DNA of 64,000 bases from Actinomyces sp. oral taxon 171 str. F0337 (GTDB lineage Bacteria; Actinomycetota; Actinomycetes; Actinomycetales; Actinomycetaceae). Positions 1 through 8,582 of this stretch are shown here, piece after piece. Positions within the stretch are counted from its first letter, which is position 1, and the number at the start of each line of letters is the position of its first letter. The notes under the pieces are model-generated. The model had not been told where the DNA came from, ran no database searches, and saw only the letters and a program-made list of their open reading frames with translations. A program made the position numbers and the translations under genes. The stretch spans positions 806,001 to 870,000 of the forward strand of contig NZ_CP040005.1 of the NCBI RefSeq assembly GCF_005696555.1, written 5' to 3'.

Positions 1-847
1 CGAAGCCGCCGTTGAGGATGAGGCCGGACAGGATCGGGAAGCTCGAGGAGGCCTGGGCCGCCATGAGGGAGATGAGCATGGCGGAGCGGTCGGCCGGAAC
101 GATGGCGAGCTGGCCCGCGGTCAGGCGCTCCAGGACGTGGGCGACGTCCATGGCGCACACGAGGACGGACTCGGCCTCGCGGTCGAGCAGCGTCTCGTCG
201 CCGGCGATGAGAGTGCCCTCGACGGCGTCGAGCACCTCGCGCACCACCGGAGCCGCCAGCAGCGGCACCTCGGGCAGCGTGGTGGAGGTGATGCCCTCGA
301 TGGCGGTCAGTGCCTCGCCGACGGCCTGGCGGGTCTCGGGAAGGCACTTGTTGGCCACGACCGCGACGGTGCGGGCGTGGTTGTCGGCGATCTCGGCCAT
401 GGAGACCTCCACGGAGGCGACGACGTCCTCCACGTCGTGCTGTCCGGAGACCACCAGCAGCACGGGGACGCCGATGTTGGCCGCCACCCGGGCGTTGAGG
501 GCCAGCTCGGGGTTGCCGGCGACGTCGGTGAAGTCCGAGCCGTCGATGATGACGACGTCGTGCTCGCGCGCCAGGGCCCGGTAGGCGTCGACGATACGTG
601 CCAGGGCCTCCTCGGGGTCGGCGTGGAACTCGTCCCAGGTCGCGCCGACGCACTGCTCTGCGGGCGTGGTGGAGCCGGCACGGTTCAGCAGGAGGCTGAG
701 GAAGGCATCGCCCTCACGGCTCTCCACGAAGGGGCGGAAGACGCCGACCTTGGCAACCACCTTGGTCAGGCAGGAGACCAGCCCGAGGGCCACCGTTGAC
801 TTCCCGGTTCCGGCGTTGGGTGAGGCGATGTAGATACTGCGCGCCAC
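1..847 (-). CDS. pta: Phosphate acetyltransferase, N-terminal part (cut by window edge)
   Basis: The visible 282 residues are the N-terminal part of a long-form phosphate acetyltransferase, which interconverts acetyl-CoA and acetyl phosphate in the cytoplasm. The protein starts at GTG 847 with VARSIYIASPNAGTGKST, a P-loop at residues 11-18 typical of the BioD-like/DRTGG N-terminal regulatory domain of long Pta. It continues with a segment (VVIIDGSDF, VPVLLVVSG, VAVVANKC) characteristic of the same domain. The catalytic PTA_PTB domain lies beyond position 1. No ackA is visible in the window. The family call is secure for the domain; that the missing part is the catalytic domain is inferred. 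Confidence 0.85.
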   Translation of the reverse strand, partial: MARSIYIASPNAGTGKSTVALGLVSCLTKVVAKVGVFRPFVESREGDAFLSLLLNRAGSTTPAEQCVGATWDEFHADPEEALARIVDAYRALAREHDVVIIDGSDFTDVAGNPELALNARVAANIGVPVLLVVSGQHDVEDVVASVEVSMAEIADNHARTVAVVANKCLPETRQAVGEALTAIEGITSTTLPEVPLLAAPVVREVLDAVEGTLIAGDETLLDREAESVLVCAMDVAHVLERLTAGQLAIVPADRSAMLISLMAAQASSSFPILSGLILNGGF

Positions 848-1020
848 GTTAGGTCCTTCTCGCGTTGTCTTGGAGTCAGGGGCGCCGGCTCATTCCGGTG
901 CCGTACGGGTCCGATTGTGCCCCCACCTGCGGTTCATCTGCGACCAAAGGCCCGATCTCCGTCCGTCTTGTGATGTGGGAACGGGCACACACCAGGGGGT
1001 TGGTACAGGTGTCATAGGTG

Positions 1021-2055
1021 CTAACCCGCTCGAGCGGTCGGCTCGCGGGCGGGCGTGGAGGGGACCGTGGCCCGCCCGGTACCGGGGTCGACGTTCACTG
1101 CGACGCTGTTGTGGGACTGCCGAGAGGTGACCCGTTCTCCTTGCGAGACCCAGATCGTGTATGTCGACGACGGGTCGCCCGGTTCAGGGAGGAACAGGGC
1201 GACCGCCTGCCCGCCGCCTGCCTCCTGCGCCGCGGCGACAGCGCGATGCGGCCCGATGTCCTGGTCCTGGCCCGTGCTGGTCGGTTCCACCGGGGACTGG
1301 TACCCGGTCATCGAGACGGGGGACGCGGGCTGGGTGGGGCGGATGCTGAACACGCTGGCGTAATAGCCCCACAGGAACAGCAGGGGAAGGAGGACCAGGC
1401 CGGCCGCCTTGAAGAGATCGGTGTCCCGCGACAGGCGCTGGGTGCGCCAGTGGGAGGACAGTGCGGTGCGTCGATAGCGCTGCATCGGCCACCACGTGCG
1501 CAGCCCGCTGACTGTGAGGACTACCAGGACCACGCCCGAGGTGGCCACGACCAGGCCCCCGACGGTCAGGCCCCGGTGACTGCCCCACCATCCGGTGTGG
1601 GGGATCTCCTGGGACAGCCAGTGCACGTGGCCGGGACCCTGGCAGGACAGCAGGCAGCGGTGCAGGTTGTCCAGGGCGGCAACCCACTCCGGGATCGCCG
1701 ACGCCCTGCTGATCTCGTGCCCGGTGGAGGGGTCGACCGTGTAGGTGGCCCGCTCGGTCCTGACCTCGACGATGTCGGTGTCCCACGTCGCTGACAGGAC
1801 GGGCTCGTCGGGATGACCGTTCTGGACCGTCTCGACCGCCTGAGGCAGTGAGACCTGACCGGGGTCGGCGTCGTGGGTGTAGGCGGTCGGGTTCAACGAG
1901 CGCATGATCTCTCCCTGGTGCGGCAGGAGCACGCCGCTGAGAGTAATGATCAGCAGCCCCAGACCGACTGCCGCCGACAGCCAGCGGCGCACGAGCGCCA
2001 TCACCCGGGAGGTGCGGGAGGGCGGGGAGGGTTCGGTCTCGGCCGTGGGATCCAT
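1021..2055 (-). CDS. PepSY-associated transmembrane protein
   Basis: A 344-residue membrane protein of the PepSY-TM type. Hydrophobic segments are visible near residues 27-47 (WLSAAVGLGLLIITLSGVLL), 170-190 (GLTVGGLVVATSGVVLVVLTV) and 220-238 (FKAAGLVLLPLLFLWGYYA). A PepSY-like extracytoplasmic segment lies between them (SLPQAVETVQ, YTVDPSTGHEISR), and a second one with VNVDPGTGRA sits at the C terminus. The family is often linked to iron or siderophore reduction, but nothing here fixes the substrate. The gene is 22 bp downstream of the small membrane gene at 2078-2479 on the same strand and probably forms an operon with it. The ATG at 2055 is the first plausible start. Confidence 0.75.
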   Translation of the reverse strand: MDPTAETEPSPPSRTSRVMALVRRWLSAAVGLGLLIITLSGVLLPHQGEIMRSLNPTAYTHDADPGQVSLPQAVETVQNGHPDEPVLSATWDTDIVEVRTERATYTVDPSTGHEISRASAIPEWVAALDNLHRCLLSCQGPGHVHWLSQEIPHTGWWGSHRGLTVGGLVVATSGVVLVVLTVSGLRTWWPMQRYRRTALSSHWRTQRLSRDTDLFKAAGLVLLPLLFLWGYYASVFSIRPTQPASPVSMTGYQSPVEPTSTGQDQDIGPHRAVAAAQEAGGGQAVALFLPEPGDPSSTYTIWVSQGERVTSRQSHNSVAVNVDPGTGRATVPSTPAREPTARAG

Positions 2056-2077
2056 GACGGTCTCGATGCGGAAGGGG

Positions 2078-2479
2078 TTACGACCCGGCGGGGGTCAGCA
2101 GGGCGGCCGCGGCGCACAGACAGGCGAGGGTCGCGATGAGGGCGTAGACGTGGTGACCGCGCTCCTGCCGTCGCCACAGAGAGCAGGCACCACTGACGCT
2201 GACGGCGGCGCCGGCGACCTGAATGACCAGGGCGACGCCTACGGCCAGGGGGCCGGCGTTGCCGATGGCGGGAGCCAGGGCGTAGACGATGACGCACCTG
2301 AGCCCCGATGCCCACAGTCCCAGCATGACGGCATGGATATCGGCACTGACCATGATGGGGGCCGCCGCGTCGTCCTGGGTGAGGGGGGAGGGTGTCGGGG
2401 GCGCGACATTGTCGACGTCGTCTCCGGCGTCCCTGCCTGACGAAACGTCAACATAATCAATACTGGCCGTACTCTTCAT
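2078..2479 (-). CDS. Small integral membrane protein, unknown function
   Basis: A 133-residue protein with a polar N terminus of about 40 residues followed by three or four hydrophobic segments (HAVMLGLWASGLRCVIVYALA, LAVGVALVIQVAGAAVSVSG, VYALIATLACLCAAAALLTP). I do not recognise a named family. It immediately precedes the PepSY-TM gene in transcription order, so the two may form one membrane module. The ATG at 2479 is accepted because the upstream 177 bp contain no better start. The function is unknown. Confidence 0.6.
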   Translation of the reverse strand: MKSTASIDYVDVSSGRDAGDDVDNVAPPTPSPLTQDDAAAPIMVSADIHAVMLGLWASGLRCVIVYALAPAIGNAGPLAVGVALVIQVAGAAVSVSGACSLWRRQERGHHVYALIATLACLCAAAALLTPAGS

Positions 2480-2656
2480 ACTGATGAATACGGTAACGGT
2501 CAGGATAAATCACGTCAACGCTCCGCCGTGAGCGGGGGATGTGATGTCAGACAGGCGTATTTGAGGGAAATAACCGCTGGTAGGGCCCTGTTTTGTAGGC
2601 CGGGGAAATAAGGGTTGCTGGGCTGTGTTCCGAACGAGTTCCGGACGCGGCCCGGC

Positions 2657-3430
2657 TCAGCGAAGCAGAGGCAGCGCGGAGATGATGGTCAGCGCGACGA
2701 TGATCGGCTCGAAGATCCGCTGATCCATGTGCTCGGCGAGGCGGCGACCGGCCAGGGCCGAGGCGATGACGACCGGTGCTGCGATCACGGCCAGTGACAG
2801 GGTCGTGGGGTTGACCAGGCCGGCTGAGACGGAGAAGGGCAGCTTGACCAGGTTGACCAGGAAGAAGAACCAGGCCGTCGTCCCCAGGAACGCCTTGACC
2901 GGATAGCGGCAGGCCAGGAAGTACATGGAGGTCACCGGTCCTCCGGCGTTGGCGACCATTGTGGTGAAGCCGGCCAGACTGCCGTAGACCAGGCGGGCCG
3001 GGCGGCTGCCGGCCGGGGCCGGGCGCGCCGACTCGGGCGCCTCGTCGGACCTGTTCCTGGCGGCCGAGCGGCGCTGCAGGAGCGTGATGAGGACCAGGAT
3101 CAGCAGGATGGCGCCGATGAGGCGGCGAGTGGAGTCGTTGGAGGCCAGGTGCAGGAACAGGGCGCCGGCGCCGACGCCGGTCAGGACCGCGGGGACGAGC
3201 CTGCGCAGCATGCGGAAGTCCGCGTCGCCGCGATAGCTCCACACGGCCAGCAGGTCGCCGGTCATGAGCATGAGCAGGATGGCACCGGTGGACTCCTTGG
3301 CCGGCAGCGCCGCGGTGCACAGGGCCACGGCGATGGTGGCAGCCCCGGGCAGGGCGGTCTTGGCGATGCCGCACAGGGCCGCCACGACCGCGAGCAGGAT
3401 CCAGGCGGTTGCGGTCAAGGAGGGGAGCAC
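2657..3430 (-). CDS. TauE/SafE-family membrane exporter
   Basis: A 257-residue protein with about eight hydrophobic segments arranged as in the TauE/SafE (DUF81) family. The signature-like regions are LLAVVAALCGIAKTALPGA near the N terminus and GSLAGFTTMVANAGGPVTSMYFLA in the middle. Members export sulfonates, sulfite or organic anions; the substrate here is unknown. A longer frame to ATG 3553 exists. GTG 3430 is preferred because it has a GAGAGG ribosome site just upstream and because the longer version would place an IolR-like palindrome (3473-3486) inside the coding region. The gene follows the TIM-barrel gene at 3564 on the same strand and may be co-regulated with the inositol cluster. 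Confidence 0.75.
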   Translation of the reverse strand: MLPSLTATAWILLAVVAALCGIAKTALPGAATIAVALCTAALPAKESTGAILLMLMTGDLLAVWSYRGDADFRMLRRLVPAVLTGVGAGALFLHLASNDSTRRLIGAILLILVLITLLQRRSAARNRSDEAPESARPAPAGSRPARLVYGSLAGFTTMVANAGGPVTSMYFLACRYPVKAFLGTTAWFFFLVNLVKLPFSVSAGLVNPTTLSLAVIAAPVVIASALAGRRLAEHMDQRIFEPIIVALTIISALPLLR

Positions 3431-3472
3431 AGGACCTCTCAGCGGTGAGAAGAGTCGGGGTGTGGTCTGAAC

Positions 3473-3486
3473 TTTGTCCAGACTAA
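3473..3486. promoter_or_regulatory. IolR-like operator in front of the TauE gene
   Basis: TTTGTCCAGACTAA matches the cluster consensus TTTGTC-NN-GACAAA except in the last positions of the right arm. It lies 43 bp upstream of GTG 3430. It is the weakest of the well-placed sites. Confidence 0.5.
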
Positions 3487-3563
3487 TGTATGACCGTCGA
3501 CGGCGAGGACCGATGGGGGCCTCGCCATCGACGGTGACCTGTGTGAGGTCCACCAGGTGCGGC

Positions 3564-4562
3564 TCAGAGCCGGGCGGCGGCCTCCAGGAGGTTGCGTGCG
3601 GAGATCTGGAGCCCCTTGACGTTGCCGTACTCGGCGTCCTCGTGCTCGATGTTGACGTTCATCTCCGGATCGATCTCGGTGATGGCGGCCAGGAACCGAG
3701 CCCAGTAGTCGGTGTCGTGCCCCAGGCCGAGGGCGACGAACCGCCAGGCCGGGTCCTGCGGCCAGGAATTGCACCAGTAGCCGTAGGCCACCGGGACCTT
3801 GCCCTCCGCCTCAGCGGGAACGCGGCCGAAGTCGGTGTCCAGGACCCCTCGGTAGGCGGCTCCGGGGAAGACCCTGGTGTCCTTGGCGTGGACGTGTCCC
3901 ACCAGGGAGCCCAGGCGCTTGGTGGCCTCGATCGGGTCCATCTGCTGCCAGAACAGGTGGGAGGGATCCATGTTGACCTTGATATGGGTCGCCCCGGTCT
4001 CCTCGACAAGCCTCTCGAAGGAGGGGACGTTGAAGACCAGGTTGCGCGGGTGCAGCTCCAGGCAGACCTGGACGTCGTTGTCGCGGGCCAGGGCGTCGAT
4101 CTCCTTGAAGAAGGGGACGACGACGCTCCACTGGTAGTCCAGGATCTCCATGTCGATCCCGTTCCAGGGGTTGACCACCCAGGTGGGGTACTTCGCGCTC
4201 GGGTCGGTGCCGGGGGTACCGGACATGGTGACGATCTCCTTGACGCCGAGCAGACCGGCCAGGCGGATGGCTGCCCGGATGTCCTCGGCGTGCTTGAGTC
4301 CCTCGTTGGGCAGCGGGGAGGTGGGGTTGCCCGAGGTATTGAGGCCTGAGAGCGTCATCGCCTTGTCCTTGAAGACGCCCAGGTACTCCTCGCGGGCGGT
4401 GGACGAGGCCAGCAGGGCGTCGACGGGGCAGTGCGGGGAGGGGATGAATCCTCCGACGTTGACCTCCGCCCCAGTAAGCCCCGCGTCCTTGAGGACGTCG
4501 AGGGCCTCGGGCAGGGAACGGTCCTGGAGGCAGGCGGTGTAGGCGCCGTAGGTCAGCGGCAT
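3564..4562 (-). CDS. Sugar phosphate isomerase/epimerase-type TIM-barrel protein
   Basis: A 332-residue protein of the xylose-isomerase-like TIM-barrel superfamily. The metal-binding pattern is visible as Glu in VCLELHP, Asp in VNMDPSHLFWQ, His in VGHVHAKD and Glu in NIEHEDAE. A conserved early segment GGFIPSPHCP and TMSGTPG are also typical. Members of this branch act on inosose-like or 3-keto sugars as isomerases, dehydratases or beta-eliminating lyases; the exact reaction is not known here. ATG 4562 has an AAGGAG site upstream and is preferred over an upstream ATG that lacks one. It follows the oxidoreductase at 4660-5886 by 97 bp on the same strand, suggesting that it processes the keto product of that enzyme. 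Confidence 0.75.
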   Translation of the reverse strand: MPLTYGAYTACLQDRSLPEALDVLKDAGLTGAEVNVGGFIPSPHCPVDALLASSTAREEYLGVFKDKAMTLSGLNTSGNPTSPLPNEGLKHAEDIRAAIRLAGLLGVKEIVTMSGTPGTDPSAKYPTWVVNPWNGIDMEILDYQWSVVVPFFKEIDALARDNDVQVCLELHPRNLVFNVPSFERLVEETGATHIKVNMDPSHLFWQQMDPIEATKRLGSLVGHVHAKDTRVFPGAAYRGVLDTDFGRVPAEAEGKVPVAYGYWCNSWPQDPAWRFVALGLGHDTDYWARFLAAITEIDPEMNVNIEHEDAEYGNVKGLQISARNLLEAAARL

Positions 4563-4659
4563 GGGAAGTCTCCTTGCGTGTCGTTCGATACGTCGTTGGG
4601 TGTCGGTGCGTCTGAGGGGGTCGGGCCAGCGGAGCGGACGAGGCACCGCCGGGAAGGTC

Positions 4660-5886
4660 TTACAGGCTCGCGAGCTCGGGCAGGTCCGAGACGTCGACGG
4701 CGGCGCCCCCGGTAGCGGCCGATCGGGCCACGGCGTCGGCCAGGAGCATCTCCCGGTAGCCGTCGGCGAAGCTGGCGCACCGGGGCAGGGCCCCCTGCTC
4801 GGGGGCGACGCCGGCGACCTGCTGGAGGAAGGCGTGGGCCTGGTAGGTGAACTGCTCGATCTGGGTCAGCCCGACCCCGCCGAAGGCCATGGAGGAGCCC
4901 CGTGCGAAGTAGGGGAAGTCGGGGCCCACCAGGACGCGGCGGGCCCCGCCCAGCCCGGCCGGGGAGTTGACGTCGTCGATCTTGATCTCACCGCATCGCG
5001 CCAGGTCCCAGGAGGCGCGGCCCTTGGTGCCCAGCACGTCGACCATGAGGGAGTTGGGCAGGCCCCAGGCCACGCGCGAGCAGGAGAAGGTGCCCACGGC
5101 TCCGTTGGCGAAGTGTGCGGTGAAGGTGGCGATGTCGTCGTTCTCCACCGGCTCGTAGGTGACGTCAGCGCAGTCGCCGTCGCCCAGAGCGGTGCCGCGA
5201 GTGACGTGTCCAGCGGTCACGGGGCGCTCCTTGATGGAGGTCATCATGGCTGCGCCCGAGACCGAGGTGATGGGGCCACAGATGAGCTCGGCGGTATCGA
5301 TGAGGTGACTGCCGACGTCGCCCAGGGCCCCCGAGCCCATGGGGCCCTTGTAGCGCCAGGCCATGGGGGTGGAGGGGTCGACGCCGTAGTCGCACCAGTA
5401 GCGGCCGTCGAAGTGGTTGATCTCGCCCAGGTGGCCCTCGGCGACGAGCTTGGCGAGCTCGGCCACGGCGGCGTTGCGGCGGTAGGTGAATCCGACGCCG
5501 GTGACGCCGCCGGCCTCCTTCTCGGCCCGCGCCATGGCGCGGGCGGACTCGAGCGTGTCCGCCAGGGGCTTCTCGCACAGGACGTGCTTGCCGGCCCTGA
5601 TGAGGGCCTCGGCGATCTCGCGGTGCAGGGCGTTTCCCACCACGATGGAGACGATGTCGATGTCCGGGTCCTCGGCCACGACGCGCCAGTCGTCGACGGC
5701 GCGCTCGTAGCCGTAGCGCTGGGCGGCGTCCTCGGCGAAGGGGAGGTAGGCGTCGGCGATGGTGTGCAGGCGGACCGGCGGCAGGCCCAGGTCGAAGACG
5801 GTTCCGACCTGGCGCCAGGCGTTGGCGTGGGTGGTACCGGCCATTCCGGCACCGATGACGGCGACTGACAGGGGAGTGGTGCTCAT
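4660..5886 (-). CDS. Gfo/Idh/MocA-family oxidoreductase
   Basis: A 408-residue NAD(P)-dependent dehydrogenase. It has a Rossmann start VAVIGAGMAGTTHANAW (about residues 8-24), the EKP motif (HVLCEKPLAD) whose Lys is catalytic in this family, and a GDVGSHLIDTAE segment carrying the usual active-site His. The C-terminal Gfo/Idh_C domain contains VDVLGTKGRASW. Such enzymes oxidise a secondary hydroxyl of a sugar, cyclitol or glycoside; the substrate is unknown. ATG 5886 is chosen because the Rossmann fold begins immediately after it. It is first in a probable operon with the TIM-barrel gene at 3564, and a 26-bp perfect palindrome lies 55 bp upstream. Confidence 0.85.
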   Translation of the reverse strand: MSTTPLSVAVIGAGMAGTTHANAWRQVGTVFDLGLPPVRLHTIADAYLPFAEDAAQRYGYERAVDDWRVVAEDPDIDIVSIVVGNALHREIAEALIRAGKHVLCEKPLADTLESARAMARAEKEAGGVTGVGFTYRRNAAVAELAKLVAEGHLGEINHFDGRYWCDYGVDPSTPMAWRYKGPMGSGALGDVGSHLIDTAELICGPITSVSGAAMMTSIKERPVTAGHVTRGTALGDGDCADVTYEPVENDDIATFTAHFANGAVGTFSCSRVAWGLPNSLMVDVLGTKGRASWDLARCGEIKIDDVNSPAGLGGARRVLVGPDFPYFARGSSMAFGGVGLTQIEQFTYQAHAFLQQVAGVAPEQGALPRCASFADGYREMLLADAVARSAATGGAAVDVSDLPELASL

Positions 5887-5941
5887 GGTTGCCTCGGGTG
5901 TCCTCGTTGACGAGCGGGTGGCGGGTGAAGTCCTGTGCTGA

Positions 5942-5967
5942 CATGAATTCACGCGCGTGAATTCATG
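5942..5967. promoter_or_regulatory. 26-bp perfect palindrome, probable repressor operator
   Basis: The sequence from 5942 to 5967 is a perfect inverted repeat with arms CATGAATTCACGC and its complement. It has a central CG step, as in many LacI-family operators. It sits between the oxidoreductase at 4660-5886 and the LacI-type regulator gene that ends at 6158, so that regulator is the natural candidate to bind it. The assignment of the binder is inference. Confidence 0.65.
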
Positions 5968-6016
5968 ACTTCAGTCTGAGTGCCGGTGCTGGTTGTGTCA
6001 ACCGATGAGGAGAAAC

Positions 6017-6045
6017 TTCATCCTGACAAAGGAGTTGTCCTGAGG
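6017..6045. promoter_or_regulatory. Degenerate double IolR-like site
   Basis: Two half-matched versions of the cluster operator lie side by side: TTCATCCTGACAAA at 6017-6030 and TTGTCCTGAGG at 6035-6045. Each keeps one good arm (GACAAA or TTGTC). They lie upstream of the oxidoreductase/TIM-barrel operon, next to the palindrome at 5942-5967. Weak binding is plausible but uncertain. Confidence 0.4.
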
Positions 6046-6157
6046 GCGGGGGACAGAAGTTGGAGCCGTTGGTCCTTGATCGGAGGCGGTTCGAGGCACC
6101 ACCGCTGTCCGACGACGGACGGTGCGCGAGTCGGCTCGGCGCCCGGCGTGGTGCTCG

Positions 6158-7186
6158 TCAGCGTCCCAGGGACGAGGCGCGCGTGATGAGCCGCGGCTCC
6201 AGGACCACGCTGCGGGCCTCGGTCCCGGTGCCCGCCTCGGCCTGCGTTCCGTCGTCGGACGTGAGCCCGGCGCGCCGGCACACCAGGTCCACCGCGCACT
6301 CGCCCAGGCGTTCCTCGGGCTGGTCGACGCTGGTCAGGGAGAACTCCTCGCGCAGGGCCAGGTAGGTGTTGTCGTAGGAGACCAGGGCGACGTCGACTCC
6401 GGGCTCGCGGCGGCTCTCGCGCAGGACGGGCACCGCGTCGATGGCCAGGGCGTCGTTGTGAATGACCAGGCCCAGTGGCTCGGAGTGGTCCTGCAGGGCC
6501 GTCCGTGTGGCGGGGCCGGCGTCCTCGCCGCAGCTGCGCACCTCGAAGGCCGACCCGGTTGCCCGAGTGGCGTGCGCCAACGAGCCTTCTCGGTCGTGGC
6601 GGGAGGCCGCATCGGTCAGGCGCGGGCCGATGTAGCAGATGGTGCGCATGCCCCGGGATGCCAGATGATCGGCGACGAGTCGGGCGGCGGCGGCCTCGTC
6701 GACCCGCACGGAGTCGACCCGCCCGCCTGGGCTGCGCCGTCCGATGACGCATACGGGCACCTCCTCACCGATGGCCAGCAGGTCCTCGCCGGGCAGCCAG
6801 GGCGAGACGAGGATGATGCCCGCGACGCGGACGCCCAGCAGGCTCTCGACGGCCTGGTGCAGGACCTCGGGCTGGTCGGAGCCGACCGTGACGAACAGGG
6901 TGAGGCCGCGCTGGGCGGCCGCTCGGCCCAGGCTGGCCGCGATCTGCTCGAAGAAGGCGTTGCGCAGGTTGGGCAGCACCAGGCCGATGATGCTCGAGCG
7001 CTTCCGGGCCAGCGAGGAGGCTGAGACGTTGACCCGGTATCCGAGGGAGGCGGCCACCTCCTCGATGCGCTCGCGGGTGTCTGCGGCGACCTTGGGTGAG
7101 CCGCTCAGAGCCAGCGAGACCAGGCTGCGCGAGACCCCTGCGGCGCGTGCGACGTCGCTCTGGGTGGCGGCGTGAGCCTTGGTCAC
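6158..7186 (-). CDS. LacI-family transcriptional regulator
   Basis: A 342-residue repressor-type protein. It has an N-terminal helix-turn-helix and hinge (SDVARAAGVSRSLVSLALSGSPKVAADTR, written here in part; residues about 9-55) followed by a periplasmic-binding-like sensor domain starting at IIGLVLPNLRNAFFEQIAASL. The start is GTG 7186, with AGGAGGAG seven bases upstream. It lies upstream of the oxidoreductase/TIM-barrel operon on the same strand and is separated from it by the 26-bp palindrome, its likely target. The effector is presumably a sugar of that pathway, but this is not shown by the sequence. Confidence 0.85.
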   Translation of the reverse strand: MTKAHAATQSDVARAAGVSRSLVSLALSGSPKVAADTRERIEEVAASLGYRVNVSASSLARKRSSIIGLVLPNLRNAFFEQIAASLGRAAAQRGLTLFVTVGSDQPEVLHQAVESLLGVRVAGIILVSPWLPGEDLLAIGEEVPVCVIGRRSPGGRVDSVRVDEAAAARLVADHLASRGMRTICYIGPRLTDAASRHDREGSLAHATRATGSAFEVRSCGEDAGPATRTALQDHSEPLGLVIHNDALAIDAVPVLRESRREPGVDVALVSYDNTYLALREEFSLTSVDQPEERLGECAVDLVCRRAGLTSDDGTQAEAGTGTEARSVVLEPRLITRASSLGR

Positions 7187-7328
7187 CGTCTCCTCCTGCT
7201 TCCTCCGGTGCCGGGTTGCCTCTCGCAGGACGCGTTCAGGCGGGTGCCCGGCTACCGGGAAGGCTACAGGCTGATCCGGAGGGCTGTGGCGGCGGTCGGT
7301 GGGGGCTCGCGCAGTAGATGGGGAACGA

Positions 7329-7362
7329 CGACGCTCCCGACCATCGCTGGTCGGGAGCGTCG
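7329..7362 (-). terminator. Rho-independent-type hairpin after iolE
   Basis: A 15-bp perfect stem (CGACGCTCCCGACCA with its complement) and a 4-base loop lie 62 bp beyond the stop codon of the iolE gene at 7425-8351. There is no long T run, as is common in high-GC actinobacteria. Confidence 0.7.
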
Positions 7363-7424
7363 AGCTGAGGCGTCAGCCGGTGGGATCCGTTCGGCGGGGG
7401 AGTCCGTGCGAGTCCCGTGACGTC

Positions 7425-8351
7425 TCAGGCCTTGAAGAGGGTTCCCTCAAGGTAGGCGCGCGCCTTGCGGGCGTACTCCAGGGGGTTGGCGATGGCCGGG
7501 TCCTGCTCGGCCTCCACCAGGATCCACTCGGAGTAGCCGTGGTCCACGAGGAACTTGTAGGGGACGGTGAAGTCGATCGTGCCGTCGCCGGGGACGGTGA
7601 ACATGCCGGCCAGGAAGGAGTCGAGGAAGGAGCGCTCGGCGGCCTTGGACTCCGCCATCTTCTCGGGGCGCACGTCCTTGAAGTGGACGTGCTTGACGCG
7701 GTCGATGGTGGCCTCCAGCAGGCCCATGACGTCGCCGTCACCCACGTAGGCGTGGCCGGTGTCGAACAGGAGGGAGACCTTGGCCGGGTCGGTCAGCTCC
7801 ATGAGCCGGATGGTCTCCTCCTTGGTCTGGATGACCGTGCCCAGGTGGTGGTGGTAGACGAGCTCGAGACCGTGGGCGTGGGCGACGTCGCCGAGCCGGT
7901 TGAGGCCCTCGGCCAGCACCGGCCACTGCTCCTCGGTGAGCACCGGCTTGTTGGTGAAGATGCAGACGTCACGGATGCCCTGGACCGAGCCGGTCTGCTC
8001 GGAGACGACGACGCGGGTGGCGCCCAGGTACTCCAGGTAGGCGCAGGTGGCCTCGAAGTCGGGGACGACGGCCTCGACGCCGTCGCGCAGGATGAAGGAG
8101 GAGAACCACTGGGCGACGATCTTGATGCCGCGGGCCTCGGCGGCGGCCTTGACCTCCTCCTTGGGCGGGAAGAAGCCGGCGCACTCGGTGCCCGCGTAGC
8201 CGGTGTCGGCCAGGTCGAGGAGCATGTCCTCCAGGGTGTTGAAGGCGCCGACCTCCGGGATGTCGTCATTGCGCCAGGTGATCGGGTGCATGCCCCAGGA
8301 GATGCCGTGGGGGTCGGAGATGGCGGTTGCGGGGTCGAGGGTGAAGGACAT
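7425..8351 (-). CDS. iolE: Inosose dehydratase
   Basis: A 308-residue TIM-barrel enzyme that matches the classical IolE family along its length. Key segments are GMHPITWRNDDIPE, YAGTECAGFFPPKEEV, QWFSSFILRDG, YHHHLGTVIQTKEET, DTGHAYVGDGD, VHFKDVRP and VEAEQDPAIANPLEYA. IolE converts 2-keto-myo-inositol to 3D-trihydroxycyclohexane-1,2-dione, the step between IolG and IolD. The metal ligands Glu, Asp, His and Glu of the superfamily are present. ATG 8351 has a GGAG site upstream. The gene lies far from the iolC-B-D operon and on the other strand, but it carries the same operator (8526-8539) upstream. Confidence 0.9.
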   Translation of the reverse strand: MSFTLDPATAISDPHGISWGMHPITWRNDDIPEVGAFNTLEDMLLDLADTGYAGTECAGFFPPKEEVKAAAEARGIKIVAQWFSSFILRDGVEAVVPDFEATCAYLEYLGATRVVVSEQTGSVQGIRDVCIFTNKPVLTEEQWPVLAEGLNRLGDVAHAHGLELVYHHHLGTVIQTKEETIRLMELTDPAKVSLLFDTGHAYVGDGDVMGLLEATIDRVKHVHFKDVRPEKMAESKAAERSFLDSFLAGMFTVPGDGTIDFTVPYKFLVDHGYSEWILVEAEQDPAIANPLEYARKARAYLEGTLFKA

Positions 8352-8525
8352 CGTTGCTCCGTGTTCTCGCTCGTGTGGTGATGTGCGGTGGTGAGTGGGT
8401 GGGTGGCGGTGAGGCGCGGGTGGCTGGTGCGCCGTCGGCTCGTGTCCGCCAGTGGTGCGCTCCCGGGAGGAGGGGCCGGCGTCGGTGCCGGGTGGTGGCC
8501 CGTGCAACGAACCTAGCAACAGGAC

Positions 8526-8547
8526 TTTGTCCTGACAAGCCCTTGTC
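8526..8547. promoter_or_regulatory. IolR-type operator upstream of iolE
   Basis: TTTGTCCTGACAAG (8526-8539) is a nearly perfect copy of the cluster operator. A third half-site TTGTC follows at 8543-8547. It is located 175 bp upstream of the iolE start in the 231-bp gap after the transporter gene. Confidence 0.75.
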
Positions 8548-8582
8548 GGGTCCTCCCGGGAGCGCGTTTTCTGGGGATGGGG

